Shown piece by piece: positions 1-12,421 of a stretch of DNA of 64,000 nt. The position numbers were made by a program, and so were the translations under genes. Below the pieces are notes generated by a model. The model worked only from the letters and a program-made list of their open reading frames with translations, was not told the origin of the DNA and did not search any database. This DNA comes from Ophthalmolycus amberensis. Lineage: Eukaryota; Chordata; Actinopteri; Perciformes; Zoarcidae. Numbering within the stretch: the stretch's first letter is position 1; every line of letters begins with the position of its first letter. The stretch is from assembly GCA_024529925.1 (NCBI GenBank), contig JAFEUB010000965.1, positions 809,001-873,000 on the forward strand, written 5' to 3'.

Positions 1-293
1 TGTCAAGTTGGGCTTCAAGCTTCCTCTTTTCAGAGGCTGTTCATTTTCTTGTGATGTCTCTTGTTTGTTACTTAAGGTTAGCTAATAGGTTTTGATAGTC
101 AGGAGATCATGTAGCAGCAGCAGCCCTGTCTGTCTAACTACATTCTGACGGGGGAGACTTCCCCAGTTTTAATGGACTGGTCTGAATACATTAGCTATGG
201 AAACTCTTATTATAAGGGAGAGCTTCAAACTATAAAGGTTAATGATCTGGGATACACTCGCCGAGTCTCATCCTTCTCTTCGCTTTTTAACAG
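1..293 (+). other. SLC8A intron, partial
   Basis: Intron sequence leading to the acceptor at 291-293. No second copy of the A/B-type exon and no other feature was recognised here. Confidence 0.7.
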
Positions 294-400
294 GAAGATC
301 ATCGAGGTGAAGATAATTGATGATGAGGAGTATGAGAAGAACAAGACCTTCACCGTCGAGCTGGGAGAGCCTGTTCTGTTGGAGATAGGGCAGAAACACG
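294..400 (+). CDS. SLC8A exon: CBD2 part (alternative exon A/B position)
   Basis: Acceptor tttttaacag, donor gtgggt. It encodes KIIEVKIIDDEEYEKNKTF through LEIGQKH and ends in phase 1. This is the position of the mutually exclusive exons A/B of mammalian NCX1, and the sequence looks B-like (KNKTF, GEP). Only one such exon is visible; its partner would lie upstream of the window. A (GT)n tract starts 12 nt after the donor. Confidence 0.9.
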
Positions 401-409
401 GTGGGTGTC

Positions 410-454
<45 letters not shown>

Positions 455-2485
455 GTGTGTGTGTGTGTGTGTAGAAGCCAGGAGGGGGAACACAGTGACA
501 GACAGAATGGAGTCTTTATTTAAGTCTCCTGCACACACGTCTCTTATAAACAGTGTCAGACTTGCATTGATTGTCTGAAACCACCGATCTGAAGTCAGAT
601 TAACTTGGGAAACGTTTCACATTGAACCATGGACGTGGCTTGGAAAGGATTTTAAGAACACTGGGCTTAAGCTGTGAGGTGTTTTTGAAATGACAGCTTC
701 CTCTTTGCTGCACGTTGGACCCAAGAATGATAACCATAATCAGTGTTTGGCCCAATCAGTTACCATATACATACATTTGTTTATGTATTAGCCAGGAAGC
801 ATCTATATTTGTGTCTTAAATCACTTCACTATTGGACTGTGGTCATAATTGCAAAGAATTCTGTAAAGTAAGAGACCAAATTGAACATAATTTGCACTTC
901 ATTCCTGCTTAATGAACTAATTTGATCAGGTTCCTCGTCCTCACCGTCGTTTCCCACTTTCTGAGCCCTTCACATGTCAGCCCTTCAACTCTTTAAGAAA
1001 GTACTTTAGTTGAAATTTTAAAAGGCTCATTACAGCAGGCAGACTAATCTTTGGCAGGTGACTGAAGGCTAAAGAGAACCAGCGCCGAGAGTCAATAAGT
1101 CAATTTCTGCAGCTTGTTCTGCTTTGACATTTCTGTTGAATTTCCACACGATTTAAACATTTACAAGATGACAGAAAAGACAAAAAAAGACTGTGCCTGA
1201 ACGCTCCCTTTGTAGACAGTGCTAACGAGCTGTTCACGCTACGCCTCCTCTGTCGAAAAGGTGGCAAAACCTAGTGGTGTAAAGGTCTACACTCTCAATG
1301 TCAGGCATACAGAGCCAACAGCCTGTGGCATGTTTCATTACAGAGGAAATATAATTGTGTTAATACGACCGTCCCTAAGCTCGTTGACTGACATTCACAC
1401 ACAGAAACACACCGAGTCACACACATCCTGTACACTGCTGCAGCAGGTCTACACTGATAACGGCTGACTCAATTTATATCTGTCACTGAGTGTGAAGAGG
1501 GAGGGAGGAGACATATGGATGAAGAGTGGAACATATGGTAATCGGAAGACAGAAAGTGAAACATGACTACTTTTAATTGGATTTGTTTAGGTTGGTACTG
1601 CATAGCCTCTGCACAGTTACACCAACCCTACTGGCAACACTGACCCGTTCATGTCTGTGGTCACTCTAGGTGACTCCAATGAGAACAAGCCATTGGTCGG
1701 AGCAGAGGAGGAGGAAGTGGCCAAGATGGGCTGTCCCAGTTTGGGCGAAAACACCCAAGTAGAAGTGATCATAGAAGAGTCCTACGAGTTTAAGGTAAGC
1801 GTGTGCATATGTGCGTGTAAGTGTTCCCTTTCATTCTGTATTTTAGCTAGTCACGTTTAAATAACAATAACCACCAGTTTGGCAGCCATCAAGTCAACTG
1901 CATTCATTATCAACCTAAAAAGTGAACTGGCTTCAATTACAAATTGGATCTAAAGCGGTTTGAAGGGAAGTGCCCCGGTCCAAAGGATGAACGAGTCATT
2001 CTGTCAGCATGTAATGGACTCTCTGATGAGCTGCTCGTCATTTTGATGGCAGACATGCAAAAGAAAGCAAATCATTTATTTGAAGTGAGCCGTCGTCTTG
2101 TTTCAGTGCAGAACTGGCTGTAGAAGAAGGGAAGCTGTTGGTCGACCATTCATCCAGCAAATTAGAAAATATAGTGGCTTTGTCGTGTAATAAATATTGC
2201 ATGTTAGATGAAGTGCATTTTCAAATTTGATCAGTTTTATAATTTAGCCATGGATCACTACAGACAACTTGACATTTCTTGTATGCAGCATGAACTAAAG
2301 GCGTCTGTCTCACATTCAGCTTTCATTACATTGCTCATCGTCATGCCATGTGTGTTGCTTCATTTTCAATCTCTTCATTTCCGTATGATTTTGTCTCTAA
2401 TCTGTGATTCATACCCAATCATACTTTTGTTGCACATTTCATTTTCTTTTTTGTCCATTTGTGTCATTTTGTGTGTGTGTGTGTG

Positions 2486-2523
<38 letters not shown>

Positions 2524-5500
2524 CTGTGCAGAGAGCAGTACATACGGTTCTTGGGTGGGCTGAAAAGGTTATCTATCTTTGTCCCTTTTTAGTTTGCTTG
2601 TGCATGCAATGCTAGTTCTTCCATCTACTACTTTGCAGTGGTGCATTTTTGTAATGGTGTCTGGGTCCAGTATCACATTCCATTATATAAATCCTTAATT
2701 GTGACCAAACACTGGAATTGATTTGAAATCTCTTGTTGAGACTACCAACATACAGTAAATCTTGTGTTTTTCTAATGTAGTGTCTCATTTATTAGATAAT
2801 AATAAACTATGCAGGGTTCTCTCCTCACAAAGTCTTGTCAGCTGAGTTATGCTAATTATGCTAAATGAAAGGTTTTCCTGTTCTGTGTGAGTGCGAGTGA
2901 ATTAACAACTTGAGGGTTGTGTCTTTCCTCTCCTGCCTGGTCTGTATGCACTTGCTTATTTGCTTTGTGAATGTGTGTGTGTGTGTGTGTGTGTAGAGTA
3001 CAGTAGATAAGTTGATCAAGAAGACAAACCTGGCCTTGGTGGTGGGAAGCAGCAGCTGGAGGGAGCAGTTTGTCAGTGCTGTAACTGTCAGTGCAGGTAA
3101 CACACACACACACACACACACACACAGACGCATACATACAAACCAGTCTTTTCATTTTGAAAGGCTGTTGGTTGATAAAAAAAAGTACATTTCTTTTGGT
3201 CCTGCAACAGCATTTTATTTTGAACCATTTGCTGGATTCATATCGATCTATTAATGGTGTAATTGTTGTGCAGGTTTCATTGCTGATCCTAAATATCCAA
3301 TGCAGGCTTTTTTTCAAATTTTTAGTTTGTTAACATGAGACCGAGCATAGTATTCTTTAGTCGTGCTTTAAGGAAACACAGTGGGTCTTGGCGAGGGATA
3401 AAAGATCCACCCTGCACTAGCGTATCACAGCACAATGACTGGAAGCAGGTGGAAACAGCTGGCCTGGCCTGGCACAACGTTTTAAAGATATTTGTATGAA
3501 CAATTTGTGGATAGGTTATTACCAGCTGTTCTGGTGAACAGCGGCGACCAGTGACAGTCTCCCCTATTCCTCCTTGGAACAGTGTGGGGTTTTCCAAAGC
3601 TATCCGACAAACAGTCCTGAAGAAGTATACTATCATAGTATAACTTTTCCTTTAATGTGAGAGCTTTGTATGCTACTGCATCAGGATACATTCTTGCTAA
3701 AGCTCCATCTGTCTCCTGCCTTTGACGTTAAACCTCGTATAGTTTATGTCCATTCACTCCTCTCTTTCAATTGTCTCTGCTCTTCCTCTCTGTCTGTCTC
3801 TCTCGTCAACGTTTGAATCGCCCTCTGCGACCAAAGGAGACGACGACGACGAGGAGAGCGGCGAAGAGCGGCTGCCGTCCTGCTTCGACTACATCATGCA
3901 CTTCCTCACCGTCTTCTGGAAGGTTCTGTTCGCCTTCGTCCCGCCCACGGAGTACTGGAACGGCTGGGCCTGCTTCATTGTCTCCATATCGCTCATCGGC
4001 GTCCTGACGGCGGTCACCGGCGATCTGGCGTCTCACTTCGGCTGCACGATAGGACTGAAGGACTCGGTGACAGCTGTGGTGTTTGTGGCGCTGGGAACAT
4101 CAGTGCCAGGTGAGTGTGTCGAGTGATGGAGGCAAACCAGTTCACCTTTTGTGCATGCTACACATTTCCTTACTGACATTACATAACAGTCAAGCATATG
4201 AAATGTGATGCATATTTTTCCCAAATTTCCAGACGAACAAACAAACCCATAATAGAGGAAGACTTATCCTCTCTCCTCCATCTGATTTCAATAGCAGTCG
4301 GCATCAGTAAGCCGGCTGGAAATAAAAATAAAACGCCGGCTCCATCACCGAGCCTTCAGCCCGAGCTGGTCTCCGCCTGGAGGGGGACGCTTGGTCTCAA
4401 GGCTTTAATTCAATTCCCTGCCTCGTTCCTCTCGTCAGCCCTTTTATTCTTTCTCCATCAAATGATTTATAGAAAAAGCTCCTTTTGCTACTCCTCCATG
4501 CTCCTGCAACGCTTGAGGCGAGGTCTGAATCAATTCCTTCAGCAGCCATATTATGTCGTGTGTCGGACTTCTGAGGCTGTAAAAACAGATTTGATATCCA
4601 TTATCGGTGTGTTTGTCCGATCACAAGTCACATGTTCATCTGTTGTCTTTTCTTGCTTTCCCTATTCTGAATCTCTTTCACTCTTCTTTGTTGTGTCTGT
4701 TCCCTCCTCCCGCTCTCACATTCTCACATCCCATCTCACTTATCTGTTACGCTTGCTCTTGTGCCCCATCCCGGTCAATTTATTATTCTGACTTGGTGTT
4801 ACCTAACTCATCCCTCCCTCGCTCCCCTCCTCTTATTGGATGTTGTGTTTCCACTGCTGTATCATCCATCATTCTGACCTGTGTGCTGCGGTAACCAGGT
4901 GTGTTTGGCTGAAAATGTGTTTGCTCTGTCGAGATGATGCAAGTTTTAGTGTGGCAGGTCCCTTTGGTCATTATAACTTCCAGTGGGAGTGTGTGCTTCC
5001 TTGTGAGTGTGTGTGTGTGTGTACAGTACATGTGTGTCATTGTTATCTCCTTTAAGCTTGTTAGACATTTCCCACTCCCTGACTTTCCTCCTTTGAGTCA
5101 TAAATGCTTTTCTGCATTATTACAAAGGAGACCCCCAAAGGATTGTCCAGCCAATTTACACCAGATTTGCAGATTCAGCCAATTAGAGGACAAATGCTGA
5201 TCGGAGGATTGAATGCCGTGAACACGTTGAAGAGGTTTGCGTTGGTGGTGAACGAATCCTGCAGTGATCACAGATTGTCTTCATACTGGCACAGTACTAC
5301 TTTGTACTAGGGCATGATCCAATTCACATCACAGTTACTGACAGAGGTCTGGAATCAGGTAACACGGTTTCTGAAAGTACCACGTATTGTTTTGTAAATA
5401 GGGTCTTTAGGAAGGTAATTCACGACGGCTGGCAAATATATAACATTATAAACTTGGTGAATATGCAAAATATGATACAACGGTTTCCTAAATGGGGGTA

Positions 5501-7267
5501 TAATCTTCTTCTGTGGTGCCAGCAGTAGTAAGTGTGTATTTGTGTGTGGGGCTATAATGTGCAGTTCCATGACTCAGATTCAAACCCACAATCTCACGTG
5601 CCTGTTTGTCAATACACACAAACTTGTTTTTTTACGGTCTACTAACAGCGGTATTACGATTCATCCCCCCAAGAAAGTTTGACTTTTCTTTTTTTTTTTT
5701 ATGTTGGGATATGAATTTCAACTAATCTCGCTCTCAGTCAAATGAGAATTGAGACTCGTCTATTTATAGAAATAAGCCGAGACAGGCGTACAATAACTGG
5801 CAGCTGTTCCCCGGAATGGTGTTCCCTGCCAACCCAGTTGTAGAGTCTCTGTGCTTTTTACCCAATATCTGTTCAGCACCACAGAGCTCCACTAATATGC
5901 AACTAAAGCAACTAAAAGCATTAATTAGGCCGACATCTGTTCTGTCTCGGGCTAACGCAAATATACAACTGCGGATTACAGAACGGAACAAATAATAAAG
6001 TAATCCAAGTCAAATTTCTATGTTTTATTTCCAGAATACAGATGAAAAATAACATCTGACTGAAAATGATTTCCAACATGGGTTTGAAGTGTGGCTGACT
6101 ATGGGTCATGCAACGTTTGCGCTTGCTACCGTCGTTCGGAAAAGCGAAAGCCAATCATCCTGGAGCAAAATAAAGTAAACACACAAACACTGGATTATCT
6201 ATTTTTTCTATCTGCATTGGAGTACTTACCGCTGGTAAACCAACTAGCAAAATACCTTCGCATAACAGTTAGCAACAACAAATTCAAATGTCCCGTTAAG
6301 ATTGGTGAGAAATGCTGAAGATCAAGATATGCAGTTTGACTGATTGTTGAATTCAGTACAACTTCATACTGACAAGCAGCTTTTCTAGATTATCTGTATG
6401 TATTATTTACCCCTGCCTGTTTCTCTGTCTCTTTATCCATTAAATGTGTAATTATCTCTGTAAATACTGACTTCCATTTACACTAACTGGTTCACAGTGG
6501 AGTGAACCAGAGGAACAGTACTCCTATGATACCCGATACCTTGATCTTTGTACACCCGTTTGCTTGTCTTTTGTGTTTGTCTTTGCATTGTATGCCACGT
6601 CCCGGTTGTGAGATCAAGCTACTCTACGTGCATTGTTTCACACTCGATGTTACCTTGAGGTCGCTTCCACAGTGGCTTGTGAGAAAGACATCAACTAAGA
6701 ATCATTAAGTCATTTTCAGGAGTCTTATTTCCATATTGCATTGTCTTCATGTGGCATAGTTTCCTAAAACAGTTGCTAGAAAGTTTCAAAACACAAGATC
6801 AATAAAAAACGTAAGATTAAGAATCTTACAAATGACGCCATAAACAATGATGAAACCCTAAATTGTACAAGTTTTGTCGTTGTCTTTCAGACACATTCGC
6901 CAGCAAGGTTGCCGCCATCCAGGACCAGTACGCCGACGCCTCCATTGGCAATGTCACTGGCTCCAACGCCGTTAACGTCTTCCTTGGCATCGGCGTGGCG
7001 TGGACCATGGCCGCGGTCGTCTGGCGCTCCAAGGGCAAGGTGTTCAAGGTGGACCCGGGAAACCTGGCCTTCTCCGTCACCCTCTACACCATCATGGCAG
7101 TGTTGTGTATGATGATACTGCTGTACCGGCGGCGGGCATCGGTGGCTGGCGGCGAGCTGGGCGGACCGCGGACATGCAAGAGGATAACGTCGCTGCTTTT
7201 CGTCTCCATGTGGCTGATTTACATTTTGCTGGCTTCACTGGACGCCTACTGCCATTTACCATTTTAA
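294..7267 (+). CDS. Na+/Ca2+ exchanger (SLC8A/NCX family), 3' five coding exons
   Basis: Five exons join in frame (294-400, 1670-1794, 2997-3096, 3837-4109, 6891-7267), giving about 326 codons of the C-terminal part. NCX proteins swap 3 Na+ for 1 Ca2+ across the plasma membrane. Visible landmarks are DDEEYEKNKTF and VEVIIEESYEFK from the second Ca2+-binding Calx-beta domain (CBD2), the linker LIKKTNLALVVG, a membrane segment VFWKVLFAFVPPTEYWNGW, and the alpha-2 repeat with GDLASHFGCTIGLKDS, VALGTSVPDTFASK and GNVTGSNAVNVF. The C terminus is LLASLDAYCHLPF. The N-terminal half (first membrane bundle, XIP region, CBD1) lies before position 1. Paralogue is uncertain: the last exon differs from the mammalian NCX1-3 tails I remember, so a fish-specific SLC8A4 type is possible. 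Family assignment is very secure. Confidence 0.95.
401..1669 (+). other. SLC8A intron, with (GT)n near the donor
   Basis: In mammalian NCX1 this interval carries cassette exons C-F. I found no convincing small exon with conserved residues here. Apart from the GT tract at 412-473 I see no other feature. Confidence 0.6.
412..473. repeat. (GT)n microsatellite
   Basis: GT tract with one C interruption, starting 12 nt after an SLC8A donor. Confidence 0.95.
1670..1794 (+). CDS. SLC8A exon: end of CBD2
   Basis: Acceptor gtcactctag, donor gtaagc. The 125 nt encode DSNENKPLVGAEEEEVAKMG then VEVIIEESYEFK. It joins the 294-400 exon directly in phase (cac g + gt gac, giving HGD), so no cassette exon is needed between them. 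VEVIIEESYEFK is the conserved end of CBD2. Confidence 0.92.
2471..2521. repeat. (GT)n microsatellite
   Basis: Intronic GT tract with one phase slip. Confidence 0.95.
2973..2994. repeat. (GT)11 at a 3' splice site
   Basis: Ends directly in ag before the exon at 2997. Confidence 0.95.
2997..3096 (+). CDS. SLC8A exon: CBD2-to-membrane linker
   Basis: The 100 nt encode STVDKLIKKTNLALVVGSSS, WREQFVSAVTVSA plus one nucleotide. The acceptor is a GT repeat ending in tag. The donor gtaa runs straight into a CA repeat, so complementary dinucleotide repeats bracket the exon. Skipping it would shift the frame. Confidence 0.93.
3097..3836 (+). other. SLC8A intron with (CA)n at its donor
   Basis: Starts gtaa followed by (CA)13 at 3101-3126. 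A short stretch near 3425-3475 (gactggaagcaggtggaaac) resembles a fish interspersed repeat. Otherwise unremarkable. Confidence 0.6.
3101..3126. repeat. (CA)13 just after a 5' splice site
   Basis: Begins four bases after the exon end at 3096. Confidence 0.95.
3837..4109 (+). CDS. SLC8A exon: acidic loop end, TM segments and start of alpha-2 repeat
   Basis: The 273 nt encode the acidic run DDDDEESGEERLPSCFDY, then membrane segments with FLTVFWKVLFAFVPPTEYW and WACFIVSISLIGVLTAVTG, then GDLASHFGCTIGLKDSVTAV and VALGTSVP. The donor is ccag/gtgagt. The acceptor gcgaccaaag has a weak 3' end but a good upstream pyrimidine tract. These residues carry the start of the ion-transporting alpha-2 repeat. 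Confidence 0.93.
4110..6890 (+). other. SLC8A last intron (2.8 kb)
   Basis: Begins gtgagtg and ends tgtctttcag. A T-run lies near 5689-5700. I see no conserved exon, RNA gene or mobile element. Confidence 0.6.
6891..7267 (+). CDS. SLC8A terminal coding exon: alpha-2 repeat end and last TM segments
   Basis: Acceptor tgtctttcag. It opens with the rest of GTSVPDTFASK, then DQYADASIGNVTGSNAVNVF, LGIGVAWTMAAVVW, an NCX-typical LAFSVTLYTIM, LLYRRR, GGELGGPRTCKR, a last membrane helix FVSMWLIYILLASLDAYCH, and stop after LPF. The exon is noticeably GC-rich compared with flanking introns. The tail ends LPF rather than the GF-type end I recall for mammalian paralogues. Confidence 0.95.
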
Positions 7268-9127
7268 ATGGAGAGGAGAGGAGAGGGAGAGAGACCCACT
7301 GCCAATATGAAGAGAGAGAGAGAAAGAGAGAGAGAGATGGAGGCTTTAACCTGGAACCGGACGAAGAGAGATGAGTAGTAGAGGTGGATCGATATTGTCA
7401 AAAACTATTTTGAGTGTTTCAGATTCGATTTTTTCTTCCCATTTATTTATTTCCTGAAAAGCCGAATTTCCTCACGAAACACAAACAATCTCAAACTATA
7501 TCCAAACATGTTTTGGATTCGCAGCTCTTGAAAGGAGACCCATCATCTATCCAGTGATGAAAAGCTGCTAGAATACATAAACCCTCTAAATTGAGATTAT
7601 TTAACAGAGTTTTAAATCATCCATGATCATCGGTGGACAACGCCGTTTAATAGCATATACAAGGCTGGTATTGTTCCAGTATACTGCCAAACCAGCAGGA
7701 GAGTAGAAGAGATAGACAACAAGGAGAGCTGTCAGCCGGCCTCGGAAGGAAACAACGAAGATGAAGAAGAATGATGAAGGTGGAAGATAAAAGTGAAAAG
7801 GTGAGAGAGCAGACTGGAGGCAACACAACTAGAGAAAGGTCTCAATAAAGTCCATGAAGAGACCAGGGAAATAATACAATATAAAATAGTCCCTCCACCC
7901 GACAACACACACACACACTCGCATACTGTACTCTCTCTGTCCTACGAACACTCTACAGACTGTAAACACTCCTCCGTCCCTCTCTCTTGCCTTACTCTTA
8001 TCCCCCCTGTAGGAATTGTCTTAAAGTTGTGATAATGAAACGCTGTAGTCACCAACTAACCCTCATTTTAATTGAGCCAAGTCCCTCTCCTTTTATGCCA
8101 ATCAACAGCTTCATTTATCCCACAAAGAACCCCCCCCCCCTTTTTTTCTTTAAACTTCAATGGCGTCACGTGTTGATGTTGTTACCGTGCAATTGTAAAA
8201 CTTAAAAAGACATAACTATACTGTAGTATGGAGAGCTGGAGCTAAAGAACGTTAAAGAAGGTGGTTTGGAAGATGGACTGTAACCTGGAGGATCAAGATG
8301 TTGGAAAGCAAAGTCTGGAGATCAACGAAAAGACAAAATTGGGACCAATCAGAATGAAGGACGACAAAGAAGATGATGGCGACCGCAGTGCTGATGACAA
8401 ATGAAAACTATGACCATATCCAGTGTTTCTAATTGTTCATGATAATATAAGAAACTTTTATTGATGTGTGTGTGAGAAAACACTGATATTTAATTCATGT
8501 GAAGCCCCCCTCTTTGTAAGGAAAACCCCTAGAGGATGAAATGGAAAATCCGTGTTCCCTTTTCCCTCTGGAAAACAGTTTAAAGAAAACCCATCACAAG
8601 GGAAAAGGCTGTAAGATGGTGAACATGAAACCAGAGATTCACAGACGGAGACAAGAATCGAATGCTCTGAGGGAAATGTACGGCAGCGCCGAAATATCGC
8701 ACGACTGCTCTGCAGCAGCTGCAATGTCGGGACGTTTCCTTTGTACTCGAAACAAAAATCAGAAGTCGCTCTGTTATCCAAAGATCTATCAGAAGAACAC
8801 TGTCACAGATCACCGTCCGTTTTCAGTCTGCGGTTTTACCTCGCAGGCACTGCACGAGTCCCACAAGCTGCTAGTTGTAAAAAACAAAACAAAGAATAAC
8901 CGGCAAATCTAAATTCATGAAGGTGTTCACACTACGGATACATGTGCTGAAGCATTGGTATATTTCAGCCTGTGTCAAAAGCTGTGCTCTTTTTTTTTGT
9001 TTTTGTGAAAACGTTTGTTGATTGGATGTGTGAATGTGAGATCAAAAATGATGCCACATATCTTATGAAATCAACCATTGTGTTATTGTTTGTGTTGAAT
9101 CCACGTTCACACTATGTCTATGTGGAT

Positions 9128-9147
9128 CCCCCCCCCCCCCCCCCCCC
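9128..9147. repeat. Poly-C run
   Basis: About 20 C in a row in otherwise ordinary sequence. Confidence 0.9.
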
Positions 9148-12100
9148 TTCCCTGGACTGGAGCTGGACAGAAGGGATGGCATATGGTTCGTCAGTGCAGA
9201 TAATTATTAAATGTAATCCCTTTGCATAGAACAGCAGAGAAGAAGAAAAATGATCTGCAACCATTTTCTCCTCACCTGCCCACAAAGCTCGATGTAAACT
9301 TCAAGGAGAATCCTGAGAGAAAACAATAATTTAGCAATTTGTTCTGCCCCTATTCACCGAGAGAAAAATGGGACTGAAAACAACAATTTACCTGCCCACC
9401 ATCCGCCTCATTAAATATGGACAAATTACCCACTGCTCTCAGCTCAATGTAAATGCAGGCTTTACAAAACCAGCTCAGTCGTGACCGGGCGAAACACAAC
9501 ACAAGCTCGTCCGCAGCCCTGTTAAAGTCGCTGCTGGCACAAATGGAAGATAAGTGGGGAATTGGAGCAGAGGGGCAATGATCTGCTGGGTGAAAATGCC
9601 TGTAAGCGTCAACCCTCCAGTCAAATGGGACATTTTAAATGCAACTCCAGTTCCTTGCACTCTCAGTCAGCTATAAAGTAAAAGAGAAAGTGAATTATTC
9701 TTTAACTGTAGAAAATTACTTCCTCGAATAACATGTTTTCCGGCTTGGAGCTCCTGTATCAGCTGCTATAATGCTCTTTCTCTACTTAGCTTTTTAACAT
9801 CTAGAAATTAGACACAAGTTTCCAGATCACAGAGGAGCTGCCCTGGATCTTCTAGAGACACTTCGGCATGTTAAGTGTCTGCAGCTAAACAACATTGTCG
9901 TCCTTATAGCGAGAGTCAATAGTTGAATGTTATCTTTCCTCACAAATCTAAAGTTCCCTGAAAAAATATTACACAATATATGACCACAGTGTCCTCAATC
10001 TCAGCTAGTGTACGGCCCTGGATGCTTGTTGACGTGGTGTTTGAATACATCAACCAGCTGAAACTGTCTGACTAACCATCCCGATCCTTTCATTGCTGCT
10101 GTAGTCGTCTCTGCAAGCGACAAAGGTCATCCACCGGTTGCCAGTTTTGACATGACTGGCTTGTTGGCGTGGCTCCTGGCCTCTGGTGAGCCAGGACGTC
10201 TGCCGTGCCAAAATATATGTTTCTCAATGACTTTAAGCTTCTGTAACAGTTTCCAGTTGAGGAATGAGTGGGCAGGTTAATGGAGCCGCTGACGCCGCAG
10301 GAACACAAGAATACTGGGACTGATTTAGAAATGCAGGCTTTTTAAAGGCTGATAAGCCTTGCTGGAGGACGAATGAGTGTGTGTGTGTCTCTCTGTGTGT
10401 GTGTGTGTGTGTGTGCGCACATGCTTTTTAAGTGAGTGAACAAATGCAACCATATTTTTAGTCTCTTGCCTGTTGCTTAGCGACCATCTATCTGCAAGCC
10501 GTTGTCTTCTTGACTGTCGCTGGTGTGTGTGAGACATTGTGTGTGTGTGTGTGTGTGTCATTCTCTCTTGATGTTTCTCATTCTATCTGCTTGCCCTTCT
10601 ACTGAATGTGACAATTCTCATTTGTTTCTCTCTCTCTGTGGGCAAATGTCAACATATAGTATGCATGTGTTCATCCCTTTTCTCCTGTGTGTTCCTTGTG
10701 CCTCCCCTTGTTTGCATGTTTATCCACTGTGCTTACATCTACATGCGTCTTTGTGCCTTTGTGTGAGTGTGTTTGTTTGTTTCGTTGGTGTTGTAATCTC
10801 CTTATAAGGGAGTGTCCCTGTGTGTCCCTGGCTGAGTCCCATATGCTAGATTAATGAGTTGGAATGCCAGCCTGATCCACAGTAACAAACGCCTGGAAAT
10901 TGGATTCCCTCCGATGTATGTGTGTGTGTGTGTGTGGGTGTGTGTGTGCACGTGTGTGTTTGACGGTAAGAGAGAGGCAGGGAGATTGTACCTGGTACTG
11001 TCCCTTGCCAGGTGTGTGTGTGTGCGTGTATGTTTGTGGTGTGTGTGTGTACAGCATGTGAGTAACTTTCTAACATATTATATATACACACATACTGTAC
11101 ATGCAGAAACACAGGAGATCAATATGGGAATTAATCAAGCAGTACACAGACACACTACTTGCTTCGTAATCTCTACAGACTATTAGAATAGTGTATTTCT
11201 CAGTAATGTTACACACACTTGGTCGGTTAATGATTGAAGTGGTGGCCTGAGATCAAAACTGAAGTGTGTTTATTTCACTCTGTAAGTGTAAGTGCAGGGT
11301 TGATTTGCTGTGCATATGTGTATTAACAGACATCACTATATGTATCTATCCGAGTTTGAAATATGAAGATTATTTGTGAAAGAATATCTGTATTCTGTTA
11401 AAACTGGAGGCCTAACATTGTTAGTGTTACGTCAGATTCACTTTATAATTACCCCAAAGGTATTTCATTGACCACAAGTCATTTATTTATGTAGATTTAG
11501 CAGCCACATAAGTCATCACATTTAAATATATCATACATGTGTATGCTCTTCATTGTTGAATGTCACCCTTCCCAATTCGCTTAAACCCCAAAATTTAGAC
11601 AAAAGAGTCCAAGGCCAAGACCTCAGTGTCCTCACCGCCGACGACACTGAACGTTCAGCTGCAGTGCCGCATCGTGATGAGGTTACTTCTTCAATGCTGT
11701 TGTATGCTTTGTTAAACGCTGAGTTGAGATTAAGATATAATGTAAAGGATTTCGTTATTGAATGCAAAAAAAATACTGAACAAGCTTGTAAAGAACCAGT
11801 ATTTCCATGAACACGTTATTTGTGCTTTGTCGCATTTCACATTTTGAAACATTCCTCGTGAGTGTGTGTGTGTGTGTGTGAGACTATTTATCTGTTTTCT
11901 TATTTTATACCTGTCTTTTGTCCCTCTCCCTTTATTATTCGCCGCTCTATTCATTGTATTAATATACCATGCAGCCCTATTTATGAGGTCACAAAGTGCT
12001 TTTGATATAGTTATGTATTTAAATTTCTCCTTTTATTTTACAAATGCTTTATTACTGTTCGATTTGTCTCCATTGTTTTGTGTTTTAGTCATTTTGCTTT

Positions 12101-12415
12101 GTAAAAAAAAGCCCTCTGAGAGTAGAACCGTAAATTAGCATAGTAGCAATTTACAATGGGTGTGCTCTTATCCCTTTTTTTTTGAATGTGTGTGAGTGCG
12201 AGTGTGTGTGCGTGTGTGCATTTCTTCATATCATTCTGCCCATGAGTGTGTCGATGCATGAATAAAACTCATTCTGAATACAGTGTTGATGTTGGAAATG
12301 TCGTAGTGAAGAGTAAAGTATTTTTAAACGCTGACAATGACATGACATGAAAAACGATATCGATGTTTGTTTACAAAGATCAAACTTTTCTTTTCTGTCT
12401 TTTTTTCAAAGATGA

Positions 12416-12421
12416 AATAAA
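12416..12421 (+). terminator. Candidate polyadenylation signal AATAAA (SLC8A)
   Basis: AATAAA within gatgaaataaaactttgac, the most distal + strand hexamer before the Tc1-like fragment. Usage is unproven; 12261-12266 and 7844-7849 are alternatives. Confidence 0.3.

Larger units (their letters stand above)
1795..2996 (+). other. SLC8A intron, microsatellite-rich
   Basis: Holds two GT tracts (2471-2521 and 2973-2994), the second forming the acceptor region of the next exon. Nothing else recognised. Confidence 0.7.
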
